Virus record (IMG/VR): IMGVR_UViG_3300013014_001174
Coordinates: 1 to 64,000 of that record
Length of the DNA stretch: 64,000 nucleotides
Source of the DNA: a virus
Reading direction: 5' to 3' (one strand)
Made by a program: the position numbers and the translations under genes. Below are positions 26,877 to 35,557 of this stretch, one piece after another (within the stretch, counting starts at the first letter, position 1; each line of letters begins with the position of its first letter). Below the pieces are notes generated by a model. It was not told the DNA's origin, did no database searches, and worked only from the letters and a program-made list of their open reading frames with translations.

Positions 26877-29305
26877 CGTATAATTTTTCTCATTGTACCA
26901 TCATCATATATTTCAATAATAACACCTTTTGATTCTGAACCAACCTCTTGACCTAATAAATTAACGTATTTTACAATCTTTTTATCTGTCTGATAGTTTG
27001 TTATAACTATAGGTCCGTAAGTCTTGTATTGACCATCAAAATCATATTGTTGTAATCTGTAGTACACCACCGAGTTGTTTGAAAATTGATCAACGTATGA
27101 ATATTCAATCAGTTCGTTTGAATTACCTGCAGATCCTTTTTGACCAACACTTCTCCATTCATAACCATCAATACTTCTTTGTATTAAAAAGTAATTAGAG
27201 TTATATTCACTTGATGTTGCCCATTTTAAAAGATTTGTTGTTTCATACCCAACACCCTCAAAATACAACATCTCAACTGGTAATGGTTGTGGTGATGTAA
27301 CTGAAATACCAAACGTACCGGTTGTCCCACCATTATATTCCCATATTCTAATATAAATTGTTTCATATTCAGTAAAATCGCTTCTTGATATAAACGACAT
27401 TGCCCCATTTAATGAATTATCATCATCACATTGTATTTCTACTAATGATCCTGGCGTACCTCTATAAATTGCCATACCACCATCAGTTATCACACCGGTT
27501 TGTGTGTCAAAATCTAATGATGTTACATATTGTGGAAGTGTAACTTTAAACCAAACATCTTCACCAACATATGCAGCACAACTAGGTGTTAATTCAGTAG
27601 TTGTGTTAGTTGCGTTTGTATTAGTATAAGTGACATATGTTACTGTATTTGATATTGTTAAATCAATAGCTCCACTTGGGTTATCATTGATTGGTGGTAC
27701 AGGAGGTGCGGTACAAGTTCTAGATATCGTAAACGTTCCTGTTGAAGTACTACTGGTTAAATAATGAGCAACATAAATATAATACTGAACACCTACCGTT
27801 GTTGTAAATGTATATGTTTCAGTAGAAAATGAATTATCAATGTTAGTTATGTAAGTTAATCCACTACAAGATCCTGACATAAATAATAAACTATGGTCAA
27901 ATGTTGTTGTTGATGTGATGGTTGTTTGTTGACCGTCACCCGCAAATGTATACCAAACACCATAATTAGATGATAATGAAAATGGTGCAGTTTCAACAAC
28001 CGTACCTACTGTCGTACCTGCTAATGAGCTAGTACCACAAGAAACATTTACAGCTCCAGAACAATAATCATTTGCTGGTGGTGGTAATGGAGAGGTTGAA
28101 CTTGCGGACGCATTCCAAGAACTATACGTTCCTCCACAATTACTTCTAACATATAATATATAGGTTGTATTTTGAGTTAATGATGAGGTAGATGCCGATG
28201 TAACTCCCGCACCAACACTACCACTAGCAGTTAATCCTGTTGCACCACTACCCCCTAAACCTGAAGTTCTAATTTCCCATTCATACCCATTTGTCGGTAA
28301 TGATGGTGATGCCGACCAAGATAAATTAGCCGAGGTTGGGGATGTGTAAGTTACTAATAATGGTGATGGTGCCGCGCAAGACGGTGGCGTCCAAGTGTAT
28401 GTTAAACCAGAAGCTGGTTTAACTGTACTTGAAAGTGTTACAGTTGATGTATTTAATGTCCCTGCGGTTGTTGATGCCCAATTTGTTGTGGTTGTTCTGT
28501 TATTAAACGCAGTTGCCCCTCGTATTCCCACTTGAAATGTTGTTGCAGTAGCACTACCAGTCCCTAAATCAGGGCCTAATATATTATAAACAAATTGTAT
28601 TGTGTTTGTTGTTTCGTTTAATTTTATTTGGAAATTATATAATTCACCAAAAAATCCTGATGTGGTATATCTTTGAAATCCTGTAAATTGTACTGTACAC
28701 GTTCTATTAGGTGCGGTACCTGAAGTTAAATATCTAATACCAAAAGTATTTCTACTAAATCTAAAATGGCGAAGAGTTCCTGTGGATGTCGCATTTGCTG
28801 ACATAGTAATTGTAGTTGCCGTTTTAGATGATACCGTAGCACCTGCAGGAATACCTGTACCACTAACTTTATCACCAACTAAAATTTGACTAATGTCTCC
28901 TGAAGTTACAGTAACCGTAGGGTTAGCATTTGTAGTACTAACTCGTAAATTACCACGACCTATAAGATCATTCCCCATTGGAGAAATAGAATTTGCTGAT
29001 GATGATATTGGCGTGTAATTAGTACCTGTAGGTGTAGCACCTAATATGATAAACCCATTTTGACTAATACCGAATGTTGTAAAAACACTACCTTCGTATG
29101 TAAAATTAAATCCAATTGGTTGGGGGGCATACACACCGTCATCAAAAAAGACCGTATTTGTCCAAGTCGTGAAATTATCGGCATTAGTACCACCGGCAAT
29201 AGGTGTATAAGTTCCTGTTGATGACCCAAATGTATAAGAACTAACTTGTGAATTAACAAAAAAACTTGTTAAAATTGTGAATAAAATTATTATATAGTTT
29301 TTCAT
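26873..29305 (-). CDS. Secreted surface protein with fibronectin-type domain and T9SS C-terminal sorting domain
   Basis: 810 residues. Residues 1-20 are a signal peptide (hydrophobic, ending FFVNSQ). Then come a beta-rich N-terminal domain, a fibronectin type III-like domain (SPTSANLSWSASPS), two beta-sandwich regions opening with NDYCSGAVNVSCG and NDNPSGAIDLT, and a C-terminal half-domain starting LPVEMLYFEG with LLKWATSSEYNSNYFLIQRS and VVYYRLQQYDFDGQ. It ends VNLLGQEV...IEIYDDGTMRKIIR. The last two parts are the usual ending of proteins exported by the Bacteroidetes type IX secretion system. Genes like this are normally bacterial; the product should reach the host cell surface or medium. 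Confidence 0.8.
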   Translation of the reverse strand: MKNYIIILFTILTSFFVNSQVSSYTFGSSTGTYTPIAGGTNADNFTTWTNTVFFDDGVYAPQPIGFNFTYEGSVFTTFGISQNGFIILGATPTGTNYTPISSSANSISPMGNDLIGRGNLRVSTTNANPTVTVTSGDISQILVGDKVSGTGIPAGATVSSKTATTITMSANATSTGTLRHFRFSRNTFGIRYLTSGTAPNRTCTVQFTGFQRYTTSGFFGELYNFQIKLNETTNTIQFVYNILGPDLGTGSATATTFQVGIRGATAFNNRTTTTNWASTTAGTLNTSTVTLSSTVKPASGLTYTWTPPSCAAPSPLLVTYTSPTSANLSWSASPSLPTNGYEWEIRTSGLGGSGATGLTASGSVGAGVTSASTSSLTQNTTYILYVRSNCGGTYSSWNASASSTSPLPPPANDYCSGAVNVSCGTSSLAGTTVGTVVETAPFSLSSNYGVWYTFAGDGQQTTITSTTTFDHSLLFMSGSCSGLTYITNIDNSFSTETYTFTTTVGVQYYIYVAHYLTSSTSTGTFTISRTCTAPPVPPINDNPSGAIDLTISNTVTYVTYTNTNATNTTTELTPSCAAYVGEDVWFKVTLPQYVTSLDFDTQTGVITDGGMAIYRGTPGSLVEIQCDDDNSLNGAMSFISRSDFTEYETIYIRIWEYNGGTTGTFGISVTSPQPLPVEMLYFEGVGYETTNLLKWATSSEYNSNYFLIQRSIDGYEWRSVGQKGSAGNSNELIEYSYVDQFSNNSVVYYRLQQYDFDGQYKTYGPIVITNYQTDKKIVKYVNLLGQEVGSESKGVIIEIYDDGTMRKIIR

Positions 29306-29405
29306 AATTAAATATTTTTACTTAATAAATAGTTTAAAAAACAATTTAAAACAAGTGTAAAACTTAATAAATGAACATTAACCGGCGTTAAATTATTATA
29401 TAACA

Positions 29406-29434
29406 AAAAAAGGAGACAATTTCTTGTCTCCTTT
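29406..29434 (-). terminator. Terminator after the capsid gene
   Basis: On the minus strand GGAGACAA-GAAA-TTGTCTCC forms an 8-bp stem with a GNRA loop, followed by seven T. It closes the head operon 23 bp after the capsid stop. Confidence 0.9.
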
Positions 29435-29456
29435 GTAGGTTATTTTAAGGGTTTGA

Positions 29457-31313
29457 TTATCTCAATTCTCTTAAATCAAACGTACGAACACCGTCAACTG
29501 TAACTCTAGCGTAGAAACGGTTATTAACCATTTTCTTAGCATAACGAGTCATTATACCTTTAATAGGTGTAAAGTTGAATGGGTTATACATTGTAGGTGT
29601 CAATTGTAGAGGTACATACGGTGCGTAGATGTAACCTGTGTCAAGTAAAGACGTTCCTTTGTGACCAATCAAAATTGTGTTTGGTGGGAAGTAAGGATCT
29701 CTATACACTTGGTAACGACCAGCTAAAGTACCAACTCTTTCAATACCCATATTGTATTGGTCTTGCTCAGGAGACGCGTTAGATACGTGGAAGTATTCTA
29801 AATCATCAAAGATCGCAGAAACTTCAGAAGAAACAACAATCCAGTTAGCACCACCTCTCAAAGTTGATTTGTGAATTTGTGCAGACAATTGGTTGATTGC
29901 AGTAATCAAAGTTTGATTCCAATCTTTTTGAGTGTAAGAAGTTGTTAAACTTAATCTTCTCCATCCGTTGTAATCCCAACGTAAATTCCAAGCAGCACCT
30001 TTTCTAAGGTCTCTAAGGATTTCACGGTCGATTTCAGCAGCAACTTGTTCAGACAATAAAGCTGTCAATTCTGCTTCAGCATCGATATTATGGAATGCAG
30101 CAACGTCTTGAGCAAGCTCTGGAGACCATTGTGCTCTTAATTTTCTTTCAGTTACAGAAACTGTTACAGACTCAAGGTCAAAAGAAACCTCACCGATTTT
30201 TTCTTCAAACTCCAATTCTTCATATCTTCTCCATACAGCAGTAAATGATGTACCAGAAGTAATTGCAGATAAAGTAGAACCTGTATATCCGTCTAATGAT
30301 GTATCACCACAAGTAGCACAAGCTGGACAAGAAAGATCAACTTCAAGAATAATACATCCATTTGCGTTACAGATGTCATAGAATGAACCACCATTTCCAG
30401 TGGTTGGGAAAGTAGTTTGTGTTGTTTCACCATACTGAACAATTCCTTTACCATATTTTTGAGTAACAACTCTAAATAAAAGTGGTTGAGCTGCTGTAGG
30501 AAGTGGACATGTGTTACCAGATGAAAAACCTAAACCAACATAATTTGGAATAATTTTAAGGTCAGAAAGGAAAGATTCTGTATCGATTTCGTTTCCGTCT
30601 GGTCCGATTAATTTTCCAGCACCAGCGATATTACTCCAACCACAAAGTTGAATTAAAACTTTTCTTGTGTTACCAACATACGCAGCATCATTATTAGATG
30701 CGGTAACTAAATTACCACCAGACCATTTAACAACTGTTGATGGAGCTGTAACAGCTGACCAACGACCTTTTGAATAGTCAAATAGACCACCTGGATCTAA
30801 TCCTGGTTCTGCACCTTCGTAGAATAAATCATAAAGATTTTTTGCGTAAGGAAAGTTTGTTGCAGACGCATCACCATAACCTTGTCCTGGATTGTTTTCA
30901 TTAGAGTTAACTGCTTCTGGAGAACCAACTGGTGGATAATGAACACCTGATGTTCCGTTATCATAACCACTTGAATATCCTTGGATTTTAGGTACGAAGT
31001 AGAACAATTTACCAATTGGTAAGTTCATAGCTTGTACAGATACGATATCGTTAGCTAATAATTTAGAGAATACTCTTCTAACGATTGGAAATACAACAGT
31101 TTCAAAAGCTCCGTTTGAGCCTTCAGAAGTCGCTTCGTTAATTAGGTGAGATGCTTGGTTTTCATATAACTGTGCAACGTTCTCTTTTAAATGTCCTTTA
31201 AGACCTTCTAGGAATCCTAATCTATCCCATTTGTTAATTGTATCTTCTTTGATAACTTTAAGGTGTTTTAAACCGATGTTACCAACAAGACCTGATTCTA
31301 ATAATGCTCCCAT
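29457..31313 (-). CDS. Major capsid protein (T4 gp23-like)
   Basis: 618 residues. The segment FETVVFPIVRRVFSKLLANDIVSVQAMNLPIGKLFYF is the conserved opening of gp23-type capsids; the C-terminus has the family's FFPPN/ILIGHKG and YAPYVPL segments. Residues 58-60 (INE) followed by AT form an I-x-E site matching the T4 prohead-protease consensus, so the first 60 residues are probably removed, as in T4 (cut after residue 65). Last gene of the head operon; strong terminator after it and late-type box at 31354-31361. Confidence 0.93.
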   Translation of the reverse strand: MGALLESGLVGNIGLKHLKVIKEDTINKWDRLGFLEGLKGHLKENVAQLYENQASHLINEATSEGSNGAFETVVFPIVRRVFSKLLANDIVSVQAMNLPIGKLFYFVPKIQGYSSGYDNGTSGVHYPPVGSPEAVNSNENNPGQGYGDASATNFPYAKNLYDLFYEGAEPGLDPGGLFDYSKGRWSAVTAPSTVVKWSGGNLVTASNNDAAYVGNTRKVLIQLCGWSNIAGAGKLIGPDGNEIDTESFLSDLKIIPNYVGLGFSSGNTCPLPTAAQPLLFRVVTQKYGKGIVQYGETTQTTFPTTGNGGSFYDICNANGCIILEVDLSCPACATCGDTSLDGYTGSTLSAITSGTSFTAVWRRYEELEFEEKIGEVSFDLESVTVSVTERKLRAQWSPELAQDVAAFHNIDAEAELTALLSEQVAAEIDREILRDLRKGAAWNLRWDYNGWRRLSLTTSYTQKDWNQTLITAINQLSAQIHKSTLRGGANWIVVSSEVSAIFDDLEYFHVSNASPEQDQYNMGIERVGTLAGRYQVYRDPYFPPNTILIGHKGTSLLDTGYIYAPYVPLQLTPTMYNPFNFTPIKGIMTRYAKKMVNNRFYARVTVDGVRTFDLRELR

Positions 31314-31353
31314 TTTTATTGGTTTTTTTGTTTTATTTTTTATTTATGTATAT

Positions 31354-31361
31354 TATAAATA
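31354..31361 (-). promoter_or_regulatory. Late-type promoter box of the capsid gene
   Basis: TATTTATA in the direction of transcription, 41 bp before the capsid ATG and downstream of the scaffold gene's start of the intergenic gap. It is one of more than 20 copies at the same relative place before late genes. Confidence 0.6.
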
Positions 31362-31381
31362 TACTTTACTTTTAAAAAAGT

Positions 31382-33001
31382 TTATTTTATTTTAGTCATT
31401 AAGTCTTTCATTCGTAAAAACTGTGGATTTTCATACGTTTTTGATTCAATCAAATTTGCAGCAGATCCAGTAGATGGAGTAATTTCTACTCTTCTTTGTA
31501 CTGATTCTGTGATTGTATTTTCACTAGCTTTTGGCGAGTCTAACTCTGACTTAAGTGTTCTGTAAAGATTTTTAGATTCTTTTAAAGTTTCAGCGTTGTC
31601 AAATCTTCTAAGAATATTAATCTTTTCTTGTTTAGTTGTTGAATGCTCCGTGAATAACCTAGTAGCGTACGCAAGGTTTGAATTAAATACTGCAACTTCA
31701 TTTAATTTAGTTCTAAACAAATCAAGTGCTTTTCTGTATTCATCATTTTTACCTCTTAGTAATTCAAGTTCTCTTTTATTTTCCAATGTAAGATTTCGAT
31801 TAGGTGTAATACCTTTTCTTAATCCTCTTCCAGATTTTGAACCATTACCATAAGTTCTTGAAGCTTCTTTTGTTTCCATTTTAGAAGGTTTTACATTAAA
31901 ATCCCCCTTTAAATTTTCACCCTCTTTATATTCAAATTTTGGTCTACCAGTACCCATAGTTTTGTTGGCAGTTTTCTTAACTGTTTTAAATCCACCATCC
32001 ATGTTTGGTTTTTTACTCATTCGATATTTTGAAGCGTTGCCCATTCCAACACCTTTTGCTTTGAATCCTTTAGCTTCCATCATTGAGTGATATTTTTCTT
32101 CATTAGAAAAATCCTCTTCATCAAATTCAAACTTATGTGTTTTACTTCCATCAAACATACCGTCTTCCTCATCTAATTCTAATTCATAGATGTTTTCTTC
32201 TACTGGTCTAGAAAATTCTTCACCATTATCCATAGTGATTTTATCTTCTTCTTCACCCAAAGACATATAGTCAAATTCATCATCAAAACCTTCTTCATCA
32301 TCAAATTCATTAGATTTAAATTTACTGGCCATCGGATCTTGATTAAGCATTCCTTTTTCTCTAATACCCATATCCAATTTGTTCATAGGCATATAGTCAC
32401 CAAATTCGTCTTCTTCTTCATCATCCTCGTCTTCAAAATCAAAAGATAAATTTTCAAAATCATCTTCATCTTCATCATCATCAAAATGATGTGAATACAT
32501 ATCAAATTCAGATTTACCAAATTCTTTTAATTCACTATCATCCATCATTGATTCAGAAAGTTGGATAATGTATTCTGCGTTGTTTTCGTTATCGGATAAA
32601 TGTATCATATTATCATCTCTTTTTACTATAACACCATCGTTATCACCCATCGCTCTAAATACTCTTAATACTTCAGAGTCAGATGCTTGGGTTAAATCAA
32701 CTGTGTCATCATCGGAAGGCATTACTTCTTGACCCATCATTTCTTCATCACCCATATTATCTATGGCGTATTCATCGTCATCAGTAAATTCTTCATTATC
32801 AGTATCCGTGTCCTCAATGTCCACCTCAACTTCTTCTTCATCCTCAACCTCATCTTGTTCTTTTAGAGATTCTTTTACTAATGAATTGATTTCTTCCCTC
32901 ATTGTTGATGAAAGTATTCCTTGTGCGTTTCTTTGTAAAGACTCTTCCAAATTCTTAATCTGGAATAATGCGTCTTCTACTTCTCTTTGATTTTTTGCCA
33001 T
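31382..33001 (-). CDS. Acidic scaffold/prohead core protein (T4 gp22 position)
   Basis: 539 residues from the ATG at 33001 (MAKNQREVEDALFQIKNLEESL); a frame extension upstream uses TTG and is rejected. Residues about 50-260 are extremely acidic (long D/E runs), followed by a basic Gly/Lys region and a helical C-terminus. Such charge and the location between protease and capsid genes are those of the T4 core scaffold gp22. Several I/L-x-E sites could let the prohead protease degrade it. Late-type box at 33025-33032. Confidence 0.7.
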   Translation of the reverse strand: MAKNQREVEDALFQIKNLEESLQRNAQGILSSTMREEINSLVKESLKEQDEVEDEEEVEVDIEDTDTDNEEFTDDDEYAIDNMGDEEMMGQEVMPSDDDTVDLTQASDSEVLRVFRAMGDNDGVIVKRDDNMIHLSDNENNAEYIIQLSESMMDDSELKEFGKSEFDMYSHHFDDDEDEDDFENLSFDFEDEDDEEEDEFGDYMPMNKLDMGIREKGMLNQDPMASKFKSNEFDDEEGFDDEFDYMSLGEEEDKITMDNGEEFSRPVEENIYELELDEEDGMFDGSKTHKFEFDEEDFSNEEKYHSMMEAKGFKAKGVGMGNASKYRMSKKPNMDGGFKTVKKTANKTMGTGRPKFEYKEGENLKGDFNVKPSKMETKEASRTYGNGSKSGRGLRKGITPNRNLTLENKRELELLRGKNDEYRKALDLFRTKLNEVAVFNSNLAYATRLFTEHSTTKQEKINILRRFDNAETLKESKNLYRTLKSELDSPKASENTITESVQRRVEITPSTGSAANLIESKTYENPQFLRMKDLMTKIK

Positions 33002-33067
33002 TTTTATTTTTTTGACTTTATTCAAATAAATACACAGGTTTTTGAAAAAGTTTAATTTTAGACAATA

Positions 33068-33100
33068 AAAAAAGGGAACAACTAATGTTATTCCCTTTTT
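33068..33100 (-). terminator. Terminator between small protein gene and scaffold gene
   Basis: On the minus strand GGGAATAAC-ATTA-GTTGTTCCC is followed by seven T. It separates the protease transcript from the scaffold promoter. Confidence 0.85.
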
Positions 33101-33122
33101 ATGAAAAAATATTTTTTAAATT

Positions 33123-33338
33123 TTACTCTATTACTTCATCAATTTTACTTTCTGTTATTGAGGTAATCCTCCAGTCCATTGTGTAGTTTTCATAGATTTT
33201 TGTCACTTTTGCCTCAACATCCGTTGGTGTGTACCCTAAAACTAATTTTTCTTCTTTTACTTTTTTTACTCTCCCAGATTCTGAATCTAACAAATCTGAT
33301 GTAATCTTTGCTACAAAATATTTTTCTCCTTGTTCCAT
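33123..33338 (-). CDS. DUF4494-like small protein
   Basis: 71 residues: KYFVAKITSDLLDSESGRVKKVKEEKLVLGYTPTDVEAKVTKIY resembles the DUF4494 pattern (short beta-strands, then 'LVxAxSxTEAEAxI') common in Bacteroidetes and their phages. Function unknown. It lies 8 bp after the protease gene and before a terminator, so it is co-transcribed with the protease. Confidence 0.6.
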   Translation of the reverse strand: MEQGEKYFVAKITSDLLDSESGRVKKVKEEKLVLGYTPTDVEAKVTKIYENYTMDWRITSITESKIDEVIE

Positions 33339-33346
33339 AATTTTTT

Positions 33347-34063
33347 TTATTTACTCAAATAATCGGATAATCTTTTCATTAAGTCAAGAGATTTGTTTCC
33401 GGATTCACCAACATTTCTTTCTACAGTCATTCTTTTTTCTTCTTCTAAATTTTCATCAAACTTAAATCTATCATTTTTATCTAAAAATAAATAAGCTCCC
33501 GGTGTTGATGGAGAAGATACAAGATCAAAACAAATTAATTCAAAATCATCTTGTACTTCATTTTGTTCGCCAACTTTTTTTAACGACCCAACACCGCGAG
33601 AAGATATACCTAATGTTACACCTTGACGTAAGTAATTTGCTGCCATATCACCTTTTGTTGATACAATACCTCTTTCGTGAAAACCTGGTGATGTTAATAG
33701 TTTTAGTTTGCCTAATAATATCGGACCATCCCACCAAACTTCAGTTATCATATGGGATACACGATCAAGATCAATAAGTGAAGATTCTGGGTGATTAAGT
33801 TCTGAAAGAGATGTTCCTTTCTCAATCATTTTTTTATAATTTTCCGCTTCTCTTTTTAATATCTTTTCTGGGTAAACTCTACCATTTCTATTTGGGGTGT
33901 CATATTTTTGTAATACAGCATAAAACTCAAAAGGTTTTGAATGGTCCAAAAAGTTTTGAGATTCCATAATGTAATGATTGTTTTGTGATTTTGGATTTAT
34001 ATATCCAGCATCGTATTCGATAAGGATTCCTTTACCAGTTTCGTTTGGTCCTAAAATTTTCAT
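33347..34063 (-). CDS. Prohead maturation protease (T4 gp21-like)
   Basis: 238 residues. NRNGRVYPEKILKREAENY, GTSLSELNHPESSLIDLDRVSHMITEVWWDG and YLRQGVTLGISSRGVGS are typical of gp21-type serine proteases; SELNHPE supplies the catalytic His and GISSRG the Ser. It should cleave scaffold, capsid and head-internal proteins at I/L-x-E sites once the prohead is assembled. Late-type box at 34078-34085, 15 bp before the ATG. Synteny with portal, scaffold and capsid agrees. Confidence 0.9.
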   Translation of the reverse strand: MKILGPNETGKGILIEYDAGYINPKSQNNHYIMESQNFLDHSKPFEFYAVLQKYDTPNRNGRVYPEKILKREAENYKKMIEKGTSLSELNHPESSLIDLDRVSHMITEVWWDGPILLGKLKLLTSPGFHERGIVSTKGDMAANYLRQGVTLGISSRGVGSLKKVGEQNEVQDDFELICFDLVSSPSTPGAYLFLDKNDRFKFDENLEEEKRMTVERNVGESGNKSLDLMKRLSDYLSK

Positions 34064-34085
34064 ATTTAAATTTTTATTATAAATA

Positions 34086-34553
34086 TTAAACTTTTTCGGT
34101 TTTTACTTTTAAAGGTTTGGTATTTCCGTTTTTTGTTAGATAAAATTTGAAATTATCATTCTTGCTAAATACGTCTAAATAAATTTCTTTGGTAATATTT
34201 TTTAAGTATTTTTTTAATTTAGTGGATTTAAAATCAATCTCTTGTGTTAAATATAAATTTATTTCTAAATTCATAAAAGATTTTTTTTTCATCTGTAAAC
34301 CACTTGTTCTTAAATCCAAATCCACTATAAATTTATCATCAAAAAGTTCTTTGTTTATGTTATTGAAAACTGAATGTTTTACACTTCTATTCATATTCAG
34401 AACAACTCTTGCCCAGTTTTCTGATTCTTTTTTGGGCTCTACCCAGGATTGTATGTTCAAATAAAGTGATTTGAATTCTTTGGAATCTACTGTTCCGTAA
34501 CTTACTTTGGATGTTCTAAATCCGTTAATTTTTGAGGTTTTTCCCTTTTTCAT
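34086..34553 (-). CDS. Hypothetical protein of the head operon
   Basis: 155 residues, basic, with alternating strand/helix character (SWVEPKKESENWARVVLNMNRSVKHSVFNN). No family recognised. Lies between the protease and the bS21 insertion, on the head-operon strand; may be a head or neck assembly factor. Confidence 0.6.
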   Translation of the reverse strand: MKKGKTSKINGFRTSKVSYGTVDSKEFKSLYLNIQSWVEPKKESENWARVVLNMNRSVKHSVFNNINKELFDDKFIVDLDLRTSGLQMKKKSFMNLEINLYLTQEIDFKSTKLKKYLKNITKEIYLDVFSKNDNFKFYLTKNGNTKPLKVKTEKV

Positions 34554-34635
34554 AAAAATTTTTCATAATCTCAATGTTTATTTTAGTAAAGTTTACGTAA
34601 TTTTGTAATATATATCAAATATAATAAAATCATTT

Positions 34636-34821
34636 ATGTTAATAGTACAAGTAAAAAAAAACGATATTGAAAAAGCCTTAAAGGAATTAAAAAGTAAGGT
34701 AATTAGAACTAGACAAAATTCACATCTTAATTATAGAAAAGAATATACAAAAAAGTCTGTCGAAAAAAGACAGACTTTACAAAAGGCTATTTATATACAA
34801 AGACTTAAGAATTTAGATTAA
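34636..34821 (+). CDS. rpsU: Ribosomal protein bS21 homologue
   Basis: 61 residues, normal bS21 length. MLIVQVKKNDIEKALKELK, the RKEYTKKSVEKRQ centre and the KAIYIQRLK end match bacterial bS21 closely. In Bacteroidetes, bS21 with bS6 and bS18 helps sequester the 16S anti-Shine-Dalgarno end, so a phage copy could alter initiation on infected-cell ribosomes. It is the only plus-strand gene within the head operon and has a TAATTTTG -7-like element at 34598-34605. A 10-bp inverted repeat (34752-34778) lies inside its coding sequence. Confidence 0.88.
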   Translation: MLIVQVKKNDIEKALKELKSKVIRTRQNSHLNYRKEYTKKSVEKRQTLQKAIYIQRLKNLD

Positions 34822-35534
34822 ATACTTCTATTTAGTTCTTGCAGTTTAAAAAATGAAATTCTATCAAAATTTTCATTTTGTAGTCTATTTAATGTTTCCT
34901 CAATTGTTTTAAGAACTTCAGTGTCAGCTTCATTTTTTTTGATGTTTTCCAATTTATCAACAACATCTTCTTTTAATAGTTCATATTTTAACTTTAATTT
35001 ATTTTCATCTTCTGATAAAATTTTTGTTAAAGTTTTTTTACTTTCTTCATTTAATGAATTAATAAAATTATTTAATGTTTTATTAGCGACATTTACTAAT
35101 TTTTCTATAGGTAAACTTTTTATAGTTTTTATTTGTTCCGGAGATTGTTTTAAATTTTCAAGAATAATTTTTTTACTTTTAACTTTATTTTCTAGTGTTA
35201 AAACACTTGTTGAAAACAAGTTATCTAAATTTTCATAATTATTTTTAGATTTAATGTGTCCGACCCATAAATTTAATTCATCCAAGTTTTTCTTGGTAAT
35301 TTTATTAATTGTATTTTCATATACAACCATAGATTGATTTATTAGCTCTGTTGCAATAGATTCATTTAAACCTTTATTACTTGATAATTCATCGTATAAA
35401 TAATAAAGTTTACTAATATTTTTATTCTCTAAAACTAATTCGTTAAAAACAAATAATGTGTTTTTAAAAGAATTTTTCTTGTATGACTCTGTAAGTAGTT
35501 TTTCAATCTTACTTTTTATTAAACCAAATTTCAT
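34818..35534 (-). CDS. Helical head-internal/core protein with targeting-type N-terminus
   Basis: 238 residues, nearly all helix and rich in Lys, Glu, Asn and Leu. The N-terminus MKFGLIKSKIEKLLTE fits the recurring short basic helix ending in L-x-E. It follows the portal gene, where T4 has the core proteins gp67/gp68. Late-type box at 35548-35555, 14 bp before the ATG. Its stop overlaps the bS21 stop on the other strand by 4 bp. Confidence 0.6.
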   Translation of the reverse strand: MKFGLIKSKIEKLLTESYKKNSFKNTLFVFNELVLENKNISKLYYLYDELSSNKGLNESIATELINQSMVVYENTINKITKKNLDELNLWVGHIKSKNNYENLDNLFSTSVLTLENKVKSKKIILENLKQSPEQIKTIKSLPIEKLVNVANKTLNNFINSLNEESKKTLTKILSEDENKLKLKYELLKEDVVDKLENIKKNEADTEVLKTIEETLNRLQNENFDRISFFKLQELNRSI

Positions 35535-35557
35535 AATTATTTTTAATTATAAATATA

